DNA of 64,000 nucleotides from Arbacia lixula (lineage: Eukaryota > Echinodermata > Echinoidea > Arbacioida > Arbaciidae). The DNA is taken from assembly GCA_963669155.1 (NCBI GenBank), contig OZ022589.1, positions 859,127-923,126 on the forward strand. Reading direction: 5' to 3'. The translations under genes and the position numbers were made by a program. Of this stretch, positions 32,225 to 44,900 are shown in pieces. Numbering within the stretch: the first letter of the stretch is position 1; every line of letters starts with the position of its first letter. Under the pieces are notes generated by a model. The model had not been told where the DNA came from. It saw only the letters and a list, made by a program, of their open reading frames with translations, and searched no databases.

Positions 32225-35200
32225 CATTATTATTATTATAATTATTATCATTATTAGTATCAATCCGTACCTTATCCCACTTGGCACCAGCACACTCCTT
32301 CTCCCACTGCGCATACTCCCTCTTGTCCAGGACGTAGGTATAGATCCTCCAGGCGAACACCAGGATCATCCCGATCAGGACGATGCCGAGGATGATGCCG
32401 ATGACGATCCAGCGGATCTCTTCTTGGGTCAGGATAGGCTCCTTCATCGGTTCCACGCATTCTGTAGTCATGGTAACGAGAGGGAAGGGGAGACGGTTAA
32501 TCATTCACGTCCCAAAGCAGCCAGTTATAACTGCTGATAAAGCGGTAGCTCGACTTTAAATCTTTAAAAATGCATGTAATCATGAGAAAAGAAAAGTAAG
32601 TTTGTCTTTAGGACTGGTGTGCGTGTGTGTGTGTGTGGGGGGGGGGGGGGGGCATTGTCTCTACCATGTTATAAGATATGGAACGCTTTTAAGGATCCGA
32701 TGGCTACACTTGAGGTGGCAGGGGGGGGGGTACTATCCCCATGTTTTTATGTTTAAATGGATTATACCAGTACTCACGTGCTTCTGACTCGACGTAGATG
32801 GTCAGGGTCTCGTTTTCGTAGACTAAGGCAAAGCTGAAGGTGCAGGAACTATTGGTCAGAGTGAACGTACACGGCGGGCTGTCCAGGGTGTCTGGAGAAA
32901 AAAATAATTGCTTGTGTCAGTCACTTTTAACAAAATTGTGCTATTAGAAAAGAGAAGAATCTCTTTTTCTTACTTCCTTCTCTGCTTATTTGTGTTTTCT
33001 TTATCTGTACATTTATTCCTGTCTACCTGTCTTGTAGTTTCTGCGTATCTGTTATTTTTGTGGTTTCTGTCTGCCTCTACCTATCTGTGACCTTATTTTT
33101 AAGTCTGCATTTTCATCTGTCATGTTTCAACCTATGTCCATCTCCTTTTTCTTTTTTTCTCTCTTTCTCTCCGTATCACAGTTCTCCGTGCCAATATCCC
33201 CAACCAAAGAAGAATCCCTACAACTGTAGGGAGGGTGATTATTCTATTAATAAACTATGTGCATTAAGCATGTTTTAAAATAATGTACATCTGTACTCAT
33301 GCTCAAATTACTATACTTTAATCATGATTAAGTTCCGTATATCATATTTATATACTTACACTCTTCAATGCTGGTGACATTAATGAGGTCGATGTTGCAC
33401 ATGTCGCAATCTTCTGGAGAAAGTGTGCCCGTCTCAAACCTCTTACACTCCACGCAGTCACGGTACACGTGACATTCACCCAGAGGACACGTCTAGTAAG
33501 ATAATGATACGATATCAGTCAAGTCAATGTCATTTTGCTAATCTTCTCAATCCTATGGGAGAACAGAAGGTGTAATGACACATCGTGCTTTCAAGGCTTG
33601 GTACCGAGATGATTAACGATGAAAAGTCACATACAAGCGTGAACAATTGCTTTAAATTTCCTCCTAAAAAAAAAAAAAACGCGTAGTGGCGTGTTATTAT
33701 CTTCACCTGTATTTCGTAATTAAATTTCAATGGGTGGAAAAATATTTGAATCTATTAGTTGTTGCTATTTGGACAAACCTCAGGCAAGCTATTAATAACG
33801 TATTGTTTGAATGACGTGAATAAAATTTACATGCATAACAAATATCTTCTGTTATAACAGCCGGCATCTCAATTTAGTCTCCAGACCTGTGAAATACGAC
33901 AAAACCTTCTACACCATGAATAGAACGAAAACAAATATATTTCACTTACCGGGCATTTCTCACACGTGCTTCCCTGGAACTGTGAATCAGCGAAGCACTC
34001 ACACCCACCGCACACACATGTCCCATGCGCGTTGCACTCCAACTGCATGGGGAACAGGAATGTGGTAATGATGTGAAATGAAATTGATTTATTTGACATT
34101 CACGACTCCCATTGTGATTTTACATGGGTTGAACTCTGTTTGCACCACACAAAAGTCCCGCAGCATTACGTTCTTGTGTGTGTGTAATATTGGTGCAATA
34201 GTGCCTCAATGGGGCTTAAAGGGCATATACTGTACTGGGAAGGCAAAAAAGCCTTCAAAATATAATTGTTAGCAATCTTCTTGCCAATGGTCTTAAATTC
34301 AGGTATTGTCCATTTTAGAAGCTTGCTGAAAGTCATTTGCCCTCAAATGATCCATATATGGAGTTATTAATGATTAATGATTAAATCTTCAAAATGTTCG
34401 GGCTTTGGGGGATTTGTGATTTAATCACTCATTACTCCGAATGTAGATCATTTGAGGCCAAATAACTTTCAGCAAGCTTCTAAAATAGCCAATACATGAA
34501 TTTGAGACCATTGGCAAGAAGAATGCTAACAATTATATTTCGAAGGCTTTTTTGCCTTCCCAGTACATTATATGCCCTTTAACGACTTAAAGGCAACGGG
34601 GAATTCTGTTGAATATATCATTTTTGATAAAAGCCACCCGATTACTTGCCTGACTTATAGAGATAAAGCCTTGAACTTTTTCATTCGTTTATCAATTTTA
34701 TGATATCAATTGATAGGAAACCTCCTAGTTCAATTGATTGAATGATTAACTCTATATAGCCCGGCCATTGCATAGCCCGGGGGTGGGGAAACAGCCCCCA
34801 ACCCCCCCCCCCCCCCCCCGTAAGATCTCGACCGTTGATCGCGCGGTCGCGACGAAAATTGGCACGTACGTCACCCATGACGTAATCTCCACAATTCAAT
34901 TGTTGATTCACCAAATTTATTTTTGATTAATTAATTATGCTAATGAGTGCATAAAATCATAATTTGGCTGTAAATCTTTAAACATAGCCCCCCAAACTGC
35001 TAAATTTCAGTCCGGACACTCTTCTTAGGATTATTATCAAATTAGGATTTTAAAAAATGGCAACATCAATTTTTTTCTGATGTATTTTAGTGTTTTTTTA
35101 ATTTCTTATCTATTTATTTGGTTTTTTCGAATTTATGTTTTACATTGTTTTTTAATGGAAATCGTTGGCAACACTATTTCAGTCATAAATAGCATGAAAT

Positions 35201-38200
35201 CTATCGTTTTTCATCAGTAAAAATAAAAATGATGATACATTTCTTAATTTTGGCTTGATACAGAATTTGCATTGGATTTGTACATGAAATCACGTTTTTG
35301 AGCAATTTTTGGTCTGACGTGCATGTATAAAATGTTACGTAACTTCGGAACCGTTATCCCCGCGTCGCGAATTTGGTCTTAAAAGTTGCATGAGACTTGG
35401 AGGAAAAAAGTCATGAAACGTCGCGGCGCGATCTTTTAGCGTTACAAATTTATCGCGAAAAATAACGAGGAGGGGAAGGGCTGTTTTTGCCCCCCCCCCC
35501 CCCCCCCCCCAGCTCCCGGGGCGAGATAGGGTTAAAACATTGATTAACTACAGCATTTTCTTGATCGGTTGGTTGATGCATTGACTAATTGACTCATTGA
35601 ATGACCAGGGAGGTGTAAGGGATAGACTCATTGATGACTGATTTATTGGTCAGACTAAGTGAATGGAGCACTAATCAAGAACTCACCCCGTTGCTAGCCC
35701 GACATGTATCTTTTCGTGTCGGGCAATCACAGCTGTCTCCTTCATAACCCGCATTGCACTGGCACTTCGGCTGCCTGGTTGCAACATCACAAACACACAT
35801 CCCCCTATCTGGGCCTGCATGGGTGAATATAACACATCAAACTTCTCATTACAATGTGCACATAGATATATACTGTTCTACATTGACAAAAGGAGGCAAG
35901 TGACAAATCACTCAAATATGGGTTATTGGTAGGCCTACTACTATATCGTACCCAGCATTCCCTACATACAGACAAAATCTGGAGAAAAACTATTCGTTTT
36001 GAGGTGAGTCATTCAATGTAACATTATATTGTATTGTCATAATGCCAATGAAAGTGACAAAACAGATTTTGCTCATTTATAAGAAAAGTCTCTTTTGTTA
36101 TTTGCTTCCTTTTGGCAGAGTAGGGCAAAATAAATAACTTATGTGTCGGTACATTATATACATAGATAAATACAAATACATATAATATATGTATTTGTAC
36201 ATATAATACATATAATACATATAATATATGTATTTGTATTTATCTATGTATATAATGTACCGACACATAAGTTATTTATTTTGCCTTACTCTGCCAAAAA
36301 GAAGCATATGCGTGTATTTCTGGTCAATATATGCCATCGTGAGACGTAGAGAGTTAAGTCTGATATCAGATAACATACTGATTTGTAATTAGATGTGTGC
36401 ATTCCTAGTCCAAGAATGCATTTGCGTATCATAAGGAGATAACCAGTTATGTGCCAAATATAATAATGTGTGTAGTCGTGCTACAAAAATGCAACCGTGG
36501 GGCATAGAGAGTTAATTCTTACATCAGATCAAAAACTGCTATGTGATGATTGTGTATTCCTGGTCCAAAAATGCATTCGTGTAGAAGAACGAGTTAACTC
36601 ATTCAGTGCCAAATGTAATGCTGGTCTATATGATGTGTACAGAATGTATAAGTGGTCCAAAACTGTATTCGTGGGGCATAGCAAGTTGAAGTACATACCT
36701 CCGCATCTGAGTCCCCTGCTGTACGGACAGTTGAAATTATCACATTCACAGAACTGACCCGAGATGACCTCTCCAGGATTCTGAGGGTTTATCAAGAATA
36801 GACATGATAGAAGAAGCATGTTATCGTATAACACAACCTGACAGCTGCTTTGCACTTTAGCCTCTGACTTAGCCCTTACCTTACCAGGCCTTGAAACCCT
36901 ATTGGTTAACTACACATCTTCTTGCCAATGGTAGTGAGAGAGTTAACCCTTACGTTACCAGGCCTTAAAACCCTATTGGTTTGCTACACATCTTCTTGCA
37001 CATGGTAATGACAGAGTTAAGAGCATTACTACAACAAGGACTACATTATGTTTGCTACTACTAGCGGAGTACAGAGTTACTTTCAATGTCACTTCAATTT
37101 GGTTACTTTGTTCCATATTATATTTTAGATAAAAGCAAATCGAATGGGCTCAGTTCTCTGCTTATGTCTCACACGCGATTGCGTAAGGTTTACATACTTT
37201 CTTGACTTACCAACAGCTGTTCAATAAAACATGTTATAACATACTCACCAACCTGAATCCACATTATCGTAGCTCCAGAGGTTCAATGCATTATATAACC
37301 GACTCCTTCATATGGCCAGCGATAGTAAGTCTCTACATTAATTGGACTGTCACGAATCCTGTAGCATCATAAAGGGATCCCTTTTTCGTGAAAACTTACC
37401 CCTGTGTTATCACAGACGCACTTTCCACAGATGCACTCGCCTCGGCCGGAGCAAATTCTGGTCGTGTTGTCCCTGTGACCAAAGAAGCAGTTCGTATAGT
37501 TTATTTGCTTAGTCACTAGTCTGGGTGGGAGGTTGGGTTACTCTCAACCTCCAAACAATAAAGGGGTTAACTCATTGAAAATACTCAGATTTCAAGTCAT
37601 ATAATACCGGGCTGATGGGTTTTGGTTTGTATCTTGTGAGAATAAGTGAAATGGGTAGAATGAATACAATTGCACTAAGGACGGAAAATGAGAACCTTAT
37701 AAATCATCGTTTCACTTGCCTTTTGTCATTTAGTCGTGAAGTATTTGAAAGCAAATAAACCTTGACTAATGATTAAATCCACGAGTCTCTCTAGAAGAAT
37801 GTGTGTGGCATTATATATCAGACAGCATGATGACTTTGTAATATTTGCTTCTCAGAATGTAATAAGTGAGAATAGAGCTTTTCTATGTATTACCAAAAAG
37901 CGAGGACATTCGTCATGTTGTTCTTCATGCTTGATGGCATGGTGGCAGCGGTGGGAATTAAATCATATTTAAACTATTTACCCCCAAATCACGTGACAGA
38001 ATATAAACTGAACTCACGTTCTACACGGCGACGGGTCTGTGCTCTCCAAGTTGATCTCGTTCCCACTGCACTCGCATCTGCTGCCGTACCTTCCTGGGTT
38101 GCATTCGCACTCACCACACACGAGGGTGCCGTTCCCATTGCTGCATGATGTGCTGTTTGCCTCCTGCGTGGCCCAGCAAAAGAGTTGATCGAACAGTTCA

Positions 38201-38832
38201 ATTTGAGAATAATTAGTCAGTGAACGGATGGAATAATTAATTCTTATTTTTTTGCAAGCAATTTGCTCTCATAAGAAATGGGAAAACGTTTTTCTATAGC
38301 GCATGACACTTGGGCATAATTGTATAACTCTATCCGCTTAAAATAGCATAATACATGAAGAATGTATCAGTTACACATATGATTTGAATAGATACGTTGG
38401 ACTGAGATATTCCCAAATGATAAAGTCTCTCCAAAAAGGGAGATTTTTGTACAAACAAAAGAGAAAATCAACCGAACTGGAAGTCATAAGTATGCCAAGA
38501 GTACAATGTTCACGGTGTCTTCCTATCTACTATTGAATGCCCCCCTTGACGCCCCCCCCCCCCTTCCAGAAATGAGCTTCTATCTTACCCCTTGCGTCTG
38601 ACACGGACATTCACACGTGACCTCGAGCTCGATCTCCAGCTCCTCCTCAAAACCAACAGGGCCCACCGTAAAGCTGCGTCGGAAGAAGAGAAAAGTCAAA
38701 TGATAGAATAAAATAGAACAGAATGGATGTAAAACAAATGTGTTAAAAGTACATAACGATAGAGTACGTTCGAGATAAACGGGGTTTTTTTTTATTCGAC
38801 CTTGAGGATGGCTCCAGTTCTTTATCCGCTTC

Positions 38833-38915
<83 letters not shown>

Positions 38916-41900
38916 TTCAGTCAGCGCCAGAAATACGGGTTAAGTAGTATGTGCCAGCTCTAAGCCTGAATACGAGCTTCCCTGATGAAATAAACCCATT
39001 AACCCTCTGCGCGTACCAGTCTTTAACGACTGGAGTTATCAGTTAACACGTACCTGGTAGTCCCGCCCTCCAGACATCTCTCGGCCGTGATGGTGATATC
39101 AAAGGACACTGTATCCCCCAGGCTCAACCCATAGCACTCGTTGGAGCCCTCGAACACATCACCGTCCAGACAGTTAGCCGTGTAGGAGAGCGTGACGTCA
39201 TCAGGGGCGGTGGACGTCAGGCGGACTTGAGAGGTGATGCGCTGAAGGGGTGGAGGAGAGAATGGAAGGGGGTCAAATTTAATGGTTGCGTGGTATAAAA
39301 GGGTATTGGCTGCCAGAGTAAATGGTGCTTTCAGTGGTGGTGACCGTGATGGTAGTGGTGGATTGTATGGTTTGTTGTGGGCATTGTGGTGGTGATTGTG
39401 GTTGGGGTGGTGATTGTGGTTGTGGTAGTAGACGTGGTAGTAAGGTGGTGGTGATAACGAAAAGGTATTAATGGTGTTGGTAGATCTTAAATAATAAATG
39501 CAATAATGATGATGATGGAAATTTCTCAACGCTCCCAGTAGGTGGTTGTAACAGGAGTAGTGCTTGTTGTTGTGACGGTAGACGCGGTGGTGGAGGACGT
39601 GATGGTGATGGTGGTTGCGGTGGTGGTGATGGTATTAATGCTTTGTTGTAGCAAAGGTGGCAGTAGTGGTTGAAGTGGTGGTGGGGGTTGGAATCGTACT
39701 GTTTAATGCAATGATATCGCAGTAGTGGTTGTGAACCTGTTGCGGTGGTAGTGGTAACGATGGTGCTGCTTTTGGTATTGTGGTGGGTGTCGTGATGGTG
39801 GTGGTACCGTGGTGGTGGATTTGGTGGTGGTGGCAATGGCGGCATTGTTGTATTTGTGTTAGTGGTTGCGGTGGTGATGGTGATGGTGCATGTGGTACAT
39901 TGATAAGGGGTGGTAGTGGTTGTAGTGATGGTGGTGGTGTTAATAATTGTTGTTTAAGTGATCCTGATGGTAGTGGAGGTTGTTGATGTGGTATTGTTTC
40001 CGATAATGATGACTGAAGTTACAGTGGCAGTAATAGTATTGGTATAGTGGTAGGAATGGTAGCGTAACATACCAACTGGTGAAAACTGACCATTATAATT
40101 AGAACATGAAATGTGTAAAAACAAATGAGACTCTAAGTCACTCACATTATAATTTTCCCGAATCAGGTCGACGACATTCCTCGAGTCACCAGCCAGCTCC
40201 CCCACAGTGGCACCTTCGATGTAATTTTCAAGGCTCTGAAAAAAAAGTAATTTTCATTGAATTTGATACTTATAAATAATCTTTTAAAAAAAGAAACAAA
40301 CATCTAAATACTGATCTAACTATGATATGCTAATAGTAGGTATATACTACACTGGTATAAACTGCCTCTGCATATGCAGAATAAACCGTTGTACTCATAA
40401 CATTTAATTTCTCAGATCAAAAAGGAAACAATCGTATGATAGCAAATGCATATCATTACTGTAACACGAATCACTGATCATGCGTACATTGCCGGCATCA
40501 ATCATTTAAAACTCCAGACAAGGATACAGCAATAAATTTGCTGCTCCTCCTGTCGATGGTCTTACCATATAGAGCGCTGTCTGGTCCCGGGTAACAGCGA
40601 AGATTGGAATCACATTATTCTCCCGGAACTTGGCACTCAGATGGCCGATAGAGGGATAATCCTAAAAACACAGGATATCAAATCAGAAAGTGGTTACAAT
40701 TTACATTGACCTCTCCAATATTGAGTTGTTAATTTCTATTATTCTTGATATTTTGTTATGAATATCAGGAACATTTTAGCTCTTTTATACTTTTATTACT
40801 ACATCGACTTTTCTAATATAATTTCTCCTGTTAGATTTGATATATTATCAATATACATTAGTATTAAAAGTTGTTTATTTCTAACTTTTATGATATTGTT
40901 CGATAAATGTTAAGAAAGTTGGAACATATATTCACCCATCTCGTGTATAAATCAAAACAGAATTATTAATTGCATAGTAAAGTACTGAACATCAAGTAAA
41001 AGTTGTTTTAGTGTATATTTCCATTTCACCTCCATCTCATGATAATGCTCACTGTTAAGATATGACTGTAATCAATGGCATTACAGAACTAATAGGACAC
41101 ACACACTCATACATGATGACAACATATTATACATCTTACATTATAATGGAAAGTGAGTGAGGGGAAGAATAGGATTGGGGAGAGAAAGGTATATAACTAG
41201 ACAGACATTGACATGAACAGACAGATATAGAGAGAAACAGAGAGACAGACAGAGAGAGAGAGATAGACAGAGAGAGTGAGAGTCAGAGATACAGAGAGGG
41301 AGATAGAGAGATATTGAACGTGAAAGTTAAATAGCGAGACTACAGGGTATGTGAAAGGAAAGAGAGACACCAAGGAAGAGAGACAGACAGAGAGATAGGT
41401 AGACAAAATATTTAGAGCGAGAGCGAGAGAGAGAGGGGGGGGGGAGAAAGGGGCAATACAAAGGAGAGAGAAAGAAAGACAACAACAGATTAAAAAATGA
41501 GAGAGAGAGAGAGAAAGAGCAAGGAGGACATGTCTGAACTAAGCACTAGACTCAACAGTACTTATGCGATATAAAAGTTATATCGCCTGGTCTATATCCC
41601 CCTAGAAGACGTACCTGCTCAGTGCTTGCCGTGTACATGTTTGTAGTGGGATCCATGTGACAATTCCCATCATTCGGCTCCACGATTCCACCCAGCTGAG
41701 AAACAAAAAACAAATATCCCCAATATCATTCTAACTCTAACAGATTGTTCCTTGGTTTATGTACATGCAACACAATTCTCTATATAACATATAGGGCAAA
41801 GCCCACCCATAATGCAACGCTCAGCGACAACTGGAATTATTTTGCAGTCATATCCACTTCCGGTCTACTGAATTAGTGTGTGATACCGGGGGTGTGTATG

Positions 41901-44900
41901 AAGATGTGTATACGAAATGCCCGGATGTAGCTGCGCTGTGTATCATGGGTCAACTTTTCCTTGTATGTGGTATGAATTAAAGAAAGCTTTGCATTTCATT
42001 AACAAGGAATACAATAACCAATAGAAAACTGGATAATAACCCTTACATATACTTTTAAAAAAATACATTACAGAAACATGGCCAATGTGAGGAGTCATAA
42101 AAAGATTCATGAAAATAATAAAAAAAACTACCATTCCAATTTGGCTACATGTGGACATACAGTTTAGAAAATTACCTTTAATAGACTTCCAGAAAACTGA
42201 TACAACAGAAGAATACAATATATGAATTCATGCTACCTATTCATTATCCAATTGTGGATGTCTAACTATTCCCTGAACATATGAATACAAATATCAATTG
42301 CCATTAATCATTGAAATTTGGTGACAGCTCCTATTTTGCAACACATGTCACGTCCGGTACTAGTCCGCAAGACTAAAGTTAACACTATTCACGCTATTGG
42401 AACATTTTGGCTCAAGTATAATACACAACTCCCATGGAGCAGAAGTTTATCTGGGTTTCTTGACTTACCCTTCCGTCTCCAGCAAAATGAAAGGAAGCGT
42501 CTGTGGTGAAGACTACCAACCGGCGGGCCTTAGGTCTCCAGCCGATCTCGTCCTGCCAATAAACAAATCAACATTCATTTATAACAAATTTGCTAAGAAA
42601 TCAAAATCGATATCTCTCTGTATGGTATTTGTTTACGGCTGTATGTTCCCGTGATATGAGACCGAATAGCAAATTGCAACATAGCAATTTTGTTTCCATG
42701 GAAACACTCCATATTTTGTATTATCTGAGTACATATTACACGATAATGTATCTCTTCGGTCTCTCTCACGTGATCCTGCCTCTGTCCCTCTCATGAACAT
42801 TTGCTCTTTTGCTCCGCCTCACACCAAGCATTTTACCTCCCACTCTCTATCATTTTATCTCTCCCTTTCTCTCTCCCATACCCCTCTCGCTTCCCCCTTT
42901 TCCCCTGCCCTCCCTTTATCCACCTTCTCTCTCCCGCTCCCCATCTCTCTTTTCATCCCTCTCTCTTACTATCCCTCCCCCCTCTCTGTTTTGCTCTCTC
43001 ACTTGCTCTCTCTCTTGCTCTCCCTCTCCATCTCTATATAGCTCTCTCCTCTCTCTCCTCTTCCACTCTCACTCTCTTTCTCTCTCCTGTACCCTTCTCT
43101 CTTTATTGTTCTTCATCCTTTTCACTCTCCATCACTTTCTCTCTATATCCGTCTCTCCCCCTCTCCCCTTCCTCTCTCCCCTTTCCCTTTCCCTCCCATC
43201 TCCCACTCTCTCCTCTCTCCCCCTCCCCCCTTTCTCTCTTCCCCTTCCCTTTCTCTCCTCTCTCCCCCTCTCCCCTTTCTCTCTTCCCCTCCTCTTTCTC
43301 TCCTATCTCCCACTCTCTCCTCTCTCCCCCTCTCCCCTTTCTCTCTTCCCCTTCCCTTTCTCTCCTATCTCCCACTCTCTCTCCTCTCCCCCTCTCCCCT
43401 TTCTCTCTTCCCCTTCCCTTTCTCTCCTCTCTCCCCCTCTCCCCTTTCTCTGATCCCCTTCCCTTTCTCTCCTATCTCCCACTCTCTCCTCTCTCCCTGC
43501 CTCGATGCCATTTTCGTGGTGCATCACAAATGCATCTGCTGTATCTGACGCAGACATTGTCATGGCAACGGGATGTTGACGATTCTATTTGACCGCGGCA
43601 TCGATGTAGGCGATAGATGGAGGCTCTTTTTTTCTGTTCACACAGGGATAACACATGTACAGCGGCGAGGCTATACGAAATGAAAGGAAATGTGTGCCGA
43701 CGTTCTGTGTGTAGAAAATGTGGAGTAGAATTTTAGACTGTGCCCCATATTAAAGAATCAATGTCGATATTGATCCTGAAAAGCTCTTCTAAAGCGTTGC
43801 TGGATGTGAAGTTGAACATTGTGGAAAACAACGAGCACATACATTGTACAATACAGATGGCGTAGTATAAAATATATTCTAGAATCTTCTCCCCAAATTG
43901 AGTATTAATTCATGAGGCAAAACCAGACAGACGAGGCAAGAGATAAAGCGTCTGCAGCTTGCAGACCATGAACTAATGACCTTTCCACACTCCTCGGTGT
44001 GTCGGTGATTTGCCATTTGGTCCACTCACCATTTCGTCTACCATCACTTGCTGATATGTACGGGTTAGGGTTAGGGTAGGGGGTCTGGATTAGGGTTAAT
44101 GGTTGAGGTTATGGTGTAGATTAGAGTTGTTGATAAGCTTACCCAGTATTTTAATCTAAAACGGTATTTTTAAGGGGTTCCTTGTAGACGAAATGATGAG
44201 TGGACCAACTGAGATTGGACCAAAAAAAATAATGGCAATAAACCGGCGTGTCTTGGTTAACCCATTGCCTATTCACGGCATTACACTCGCAGATATCCTT
44301 CTATATACAACACTGTGCAATGCATATAAGAGACACGGAAGGGGTTAAAAGGTATTCCTTACCTGGCAGACGGCGATCTGCATCAAGGCATCGAACCCTC
44401 CCTCAGGGGTGTCCAGGTTTCCTGACACTGTAGTGTTCCTGATTCGACTCTGGATTAACACAAGTGATATACGGAGACATTGTAGCTATGTACACGTGTT
44501 ATAACATAGTAGTTTATATTTGCACCACATCATGACACTGTGGTGTTCCTGACTCGATATTAATGTAATATCAACAATAACGAAGCATTGGATACATGTA
44601 TACGTGCTACAACACTGCAGTGTATGTTTACACCAAATCATGACACCGTAGTGTTACTGATTCGACTCTAGACATGCCAGCATAACTAGCAGCATGTAAC
44701 TACATGACAGAAAACGCATGATATAATACATGAGTTTAAAGCCTTTTGCGCCGGTGGTTGATGATGATATACATCTCATACACCTCATCACACGCATGGG
44801 TTGAAGTCTGACGTCATTCCCTTAAAACTATCTATACATGGAAGGGACGTAAAATGAGGCATTCAGAATTAATTGTTTTCAAGGAGAATGGAATTTAAAA

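Noticed and set aside
31956..32504. 182-codon frame as one exon
   Set aside because: Only 32271-32461 is coding. The rest is intron with (ATT)n, because a clear donor and the NPxY exon follow in phase.
39023..39845. His/Pro-rich secreted protein frames
   Set aside because: GGT-repeat translation joined to integrin B exon 13.
42801..43592. 263-codon frame
   Set aside because: CT-rich array; low-complexity Ser/Pro/Leu.
44057..44080. True telomere or chromosome end
   Set aside because: Only about two and a half TTAGGG units, inside a MITE.
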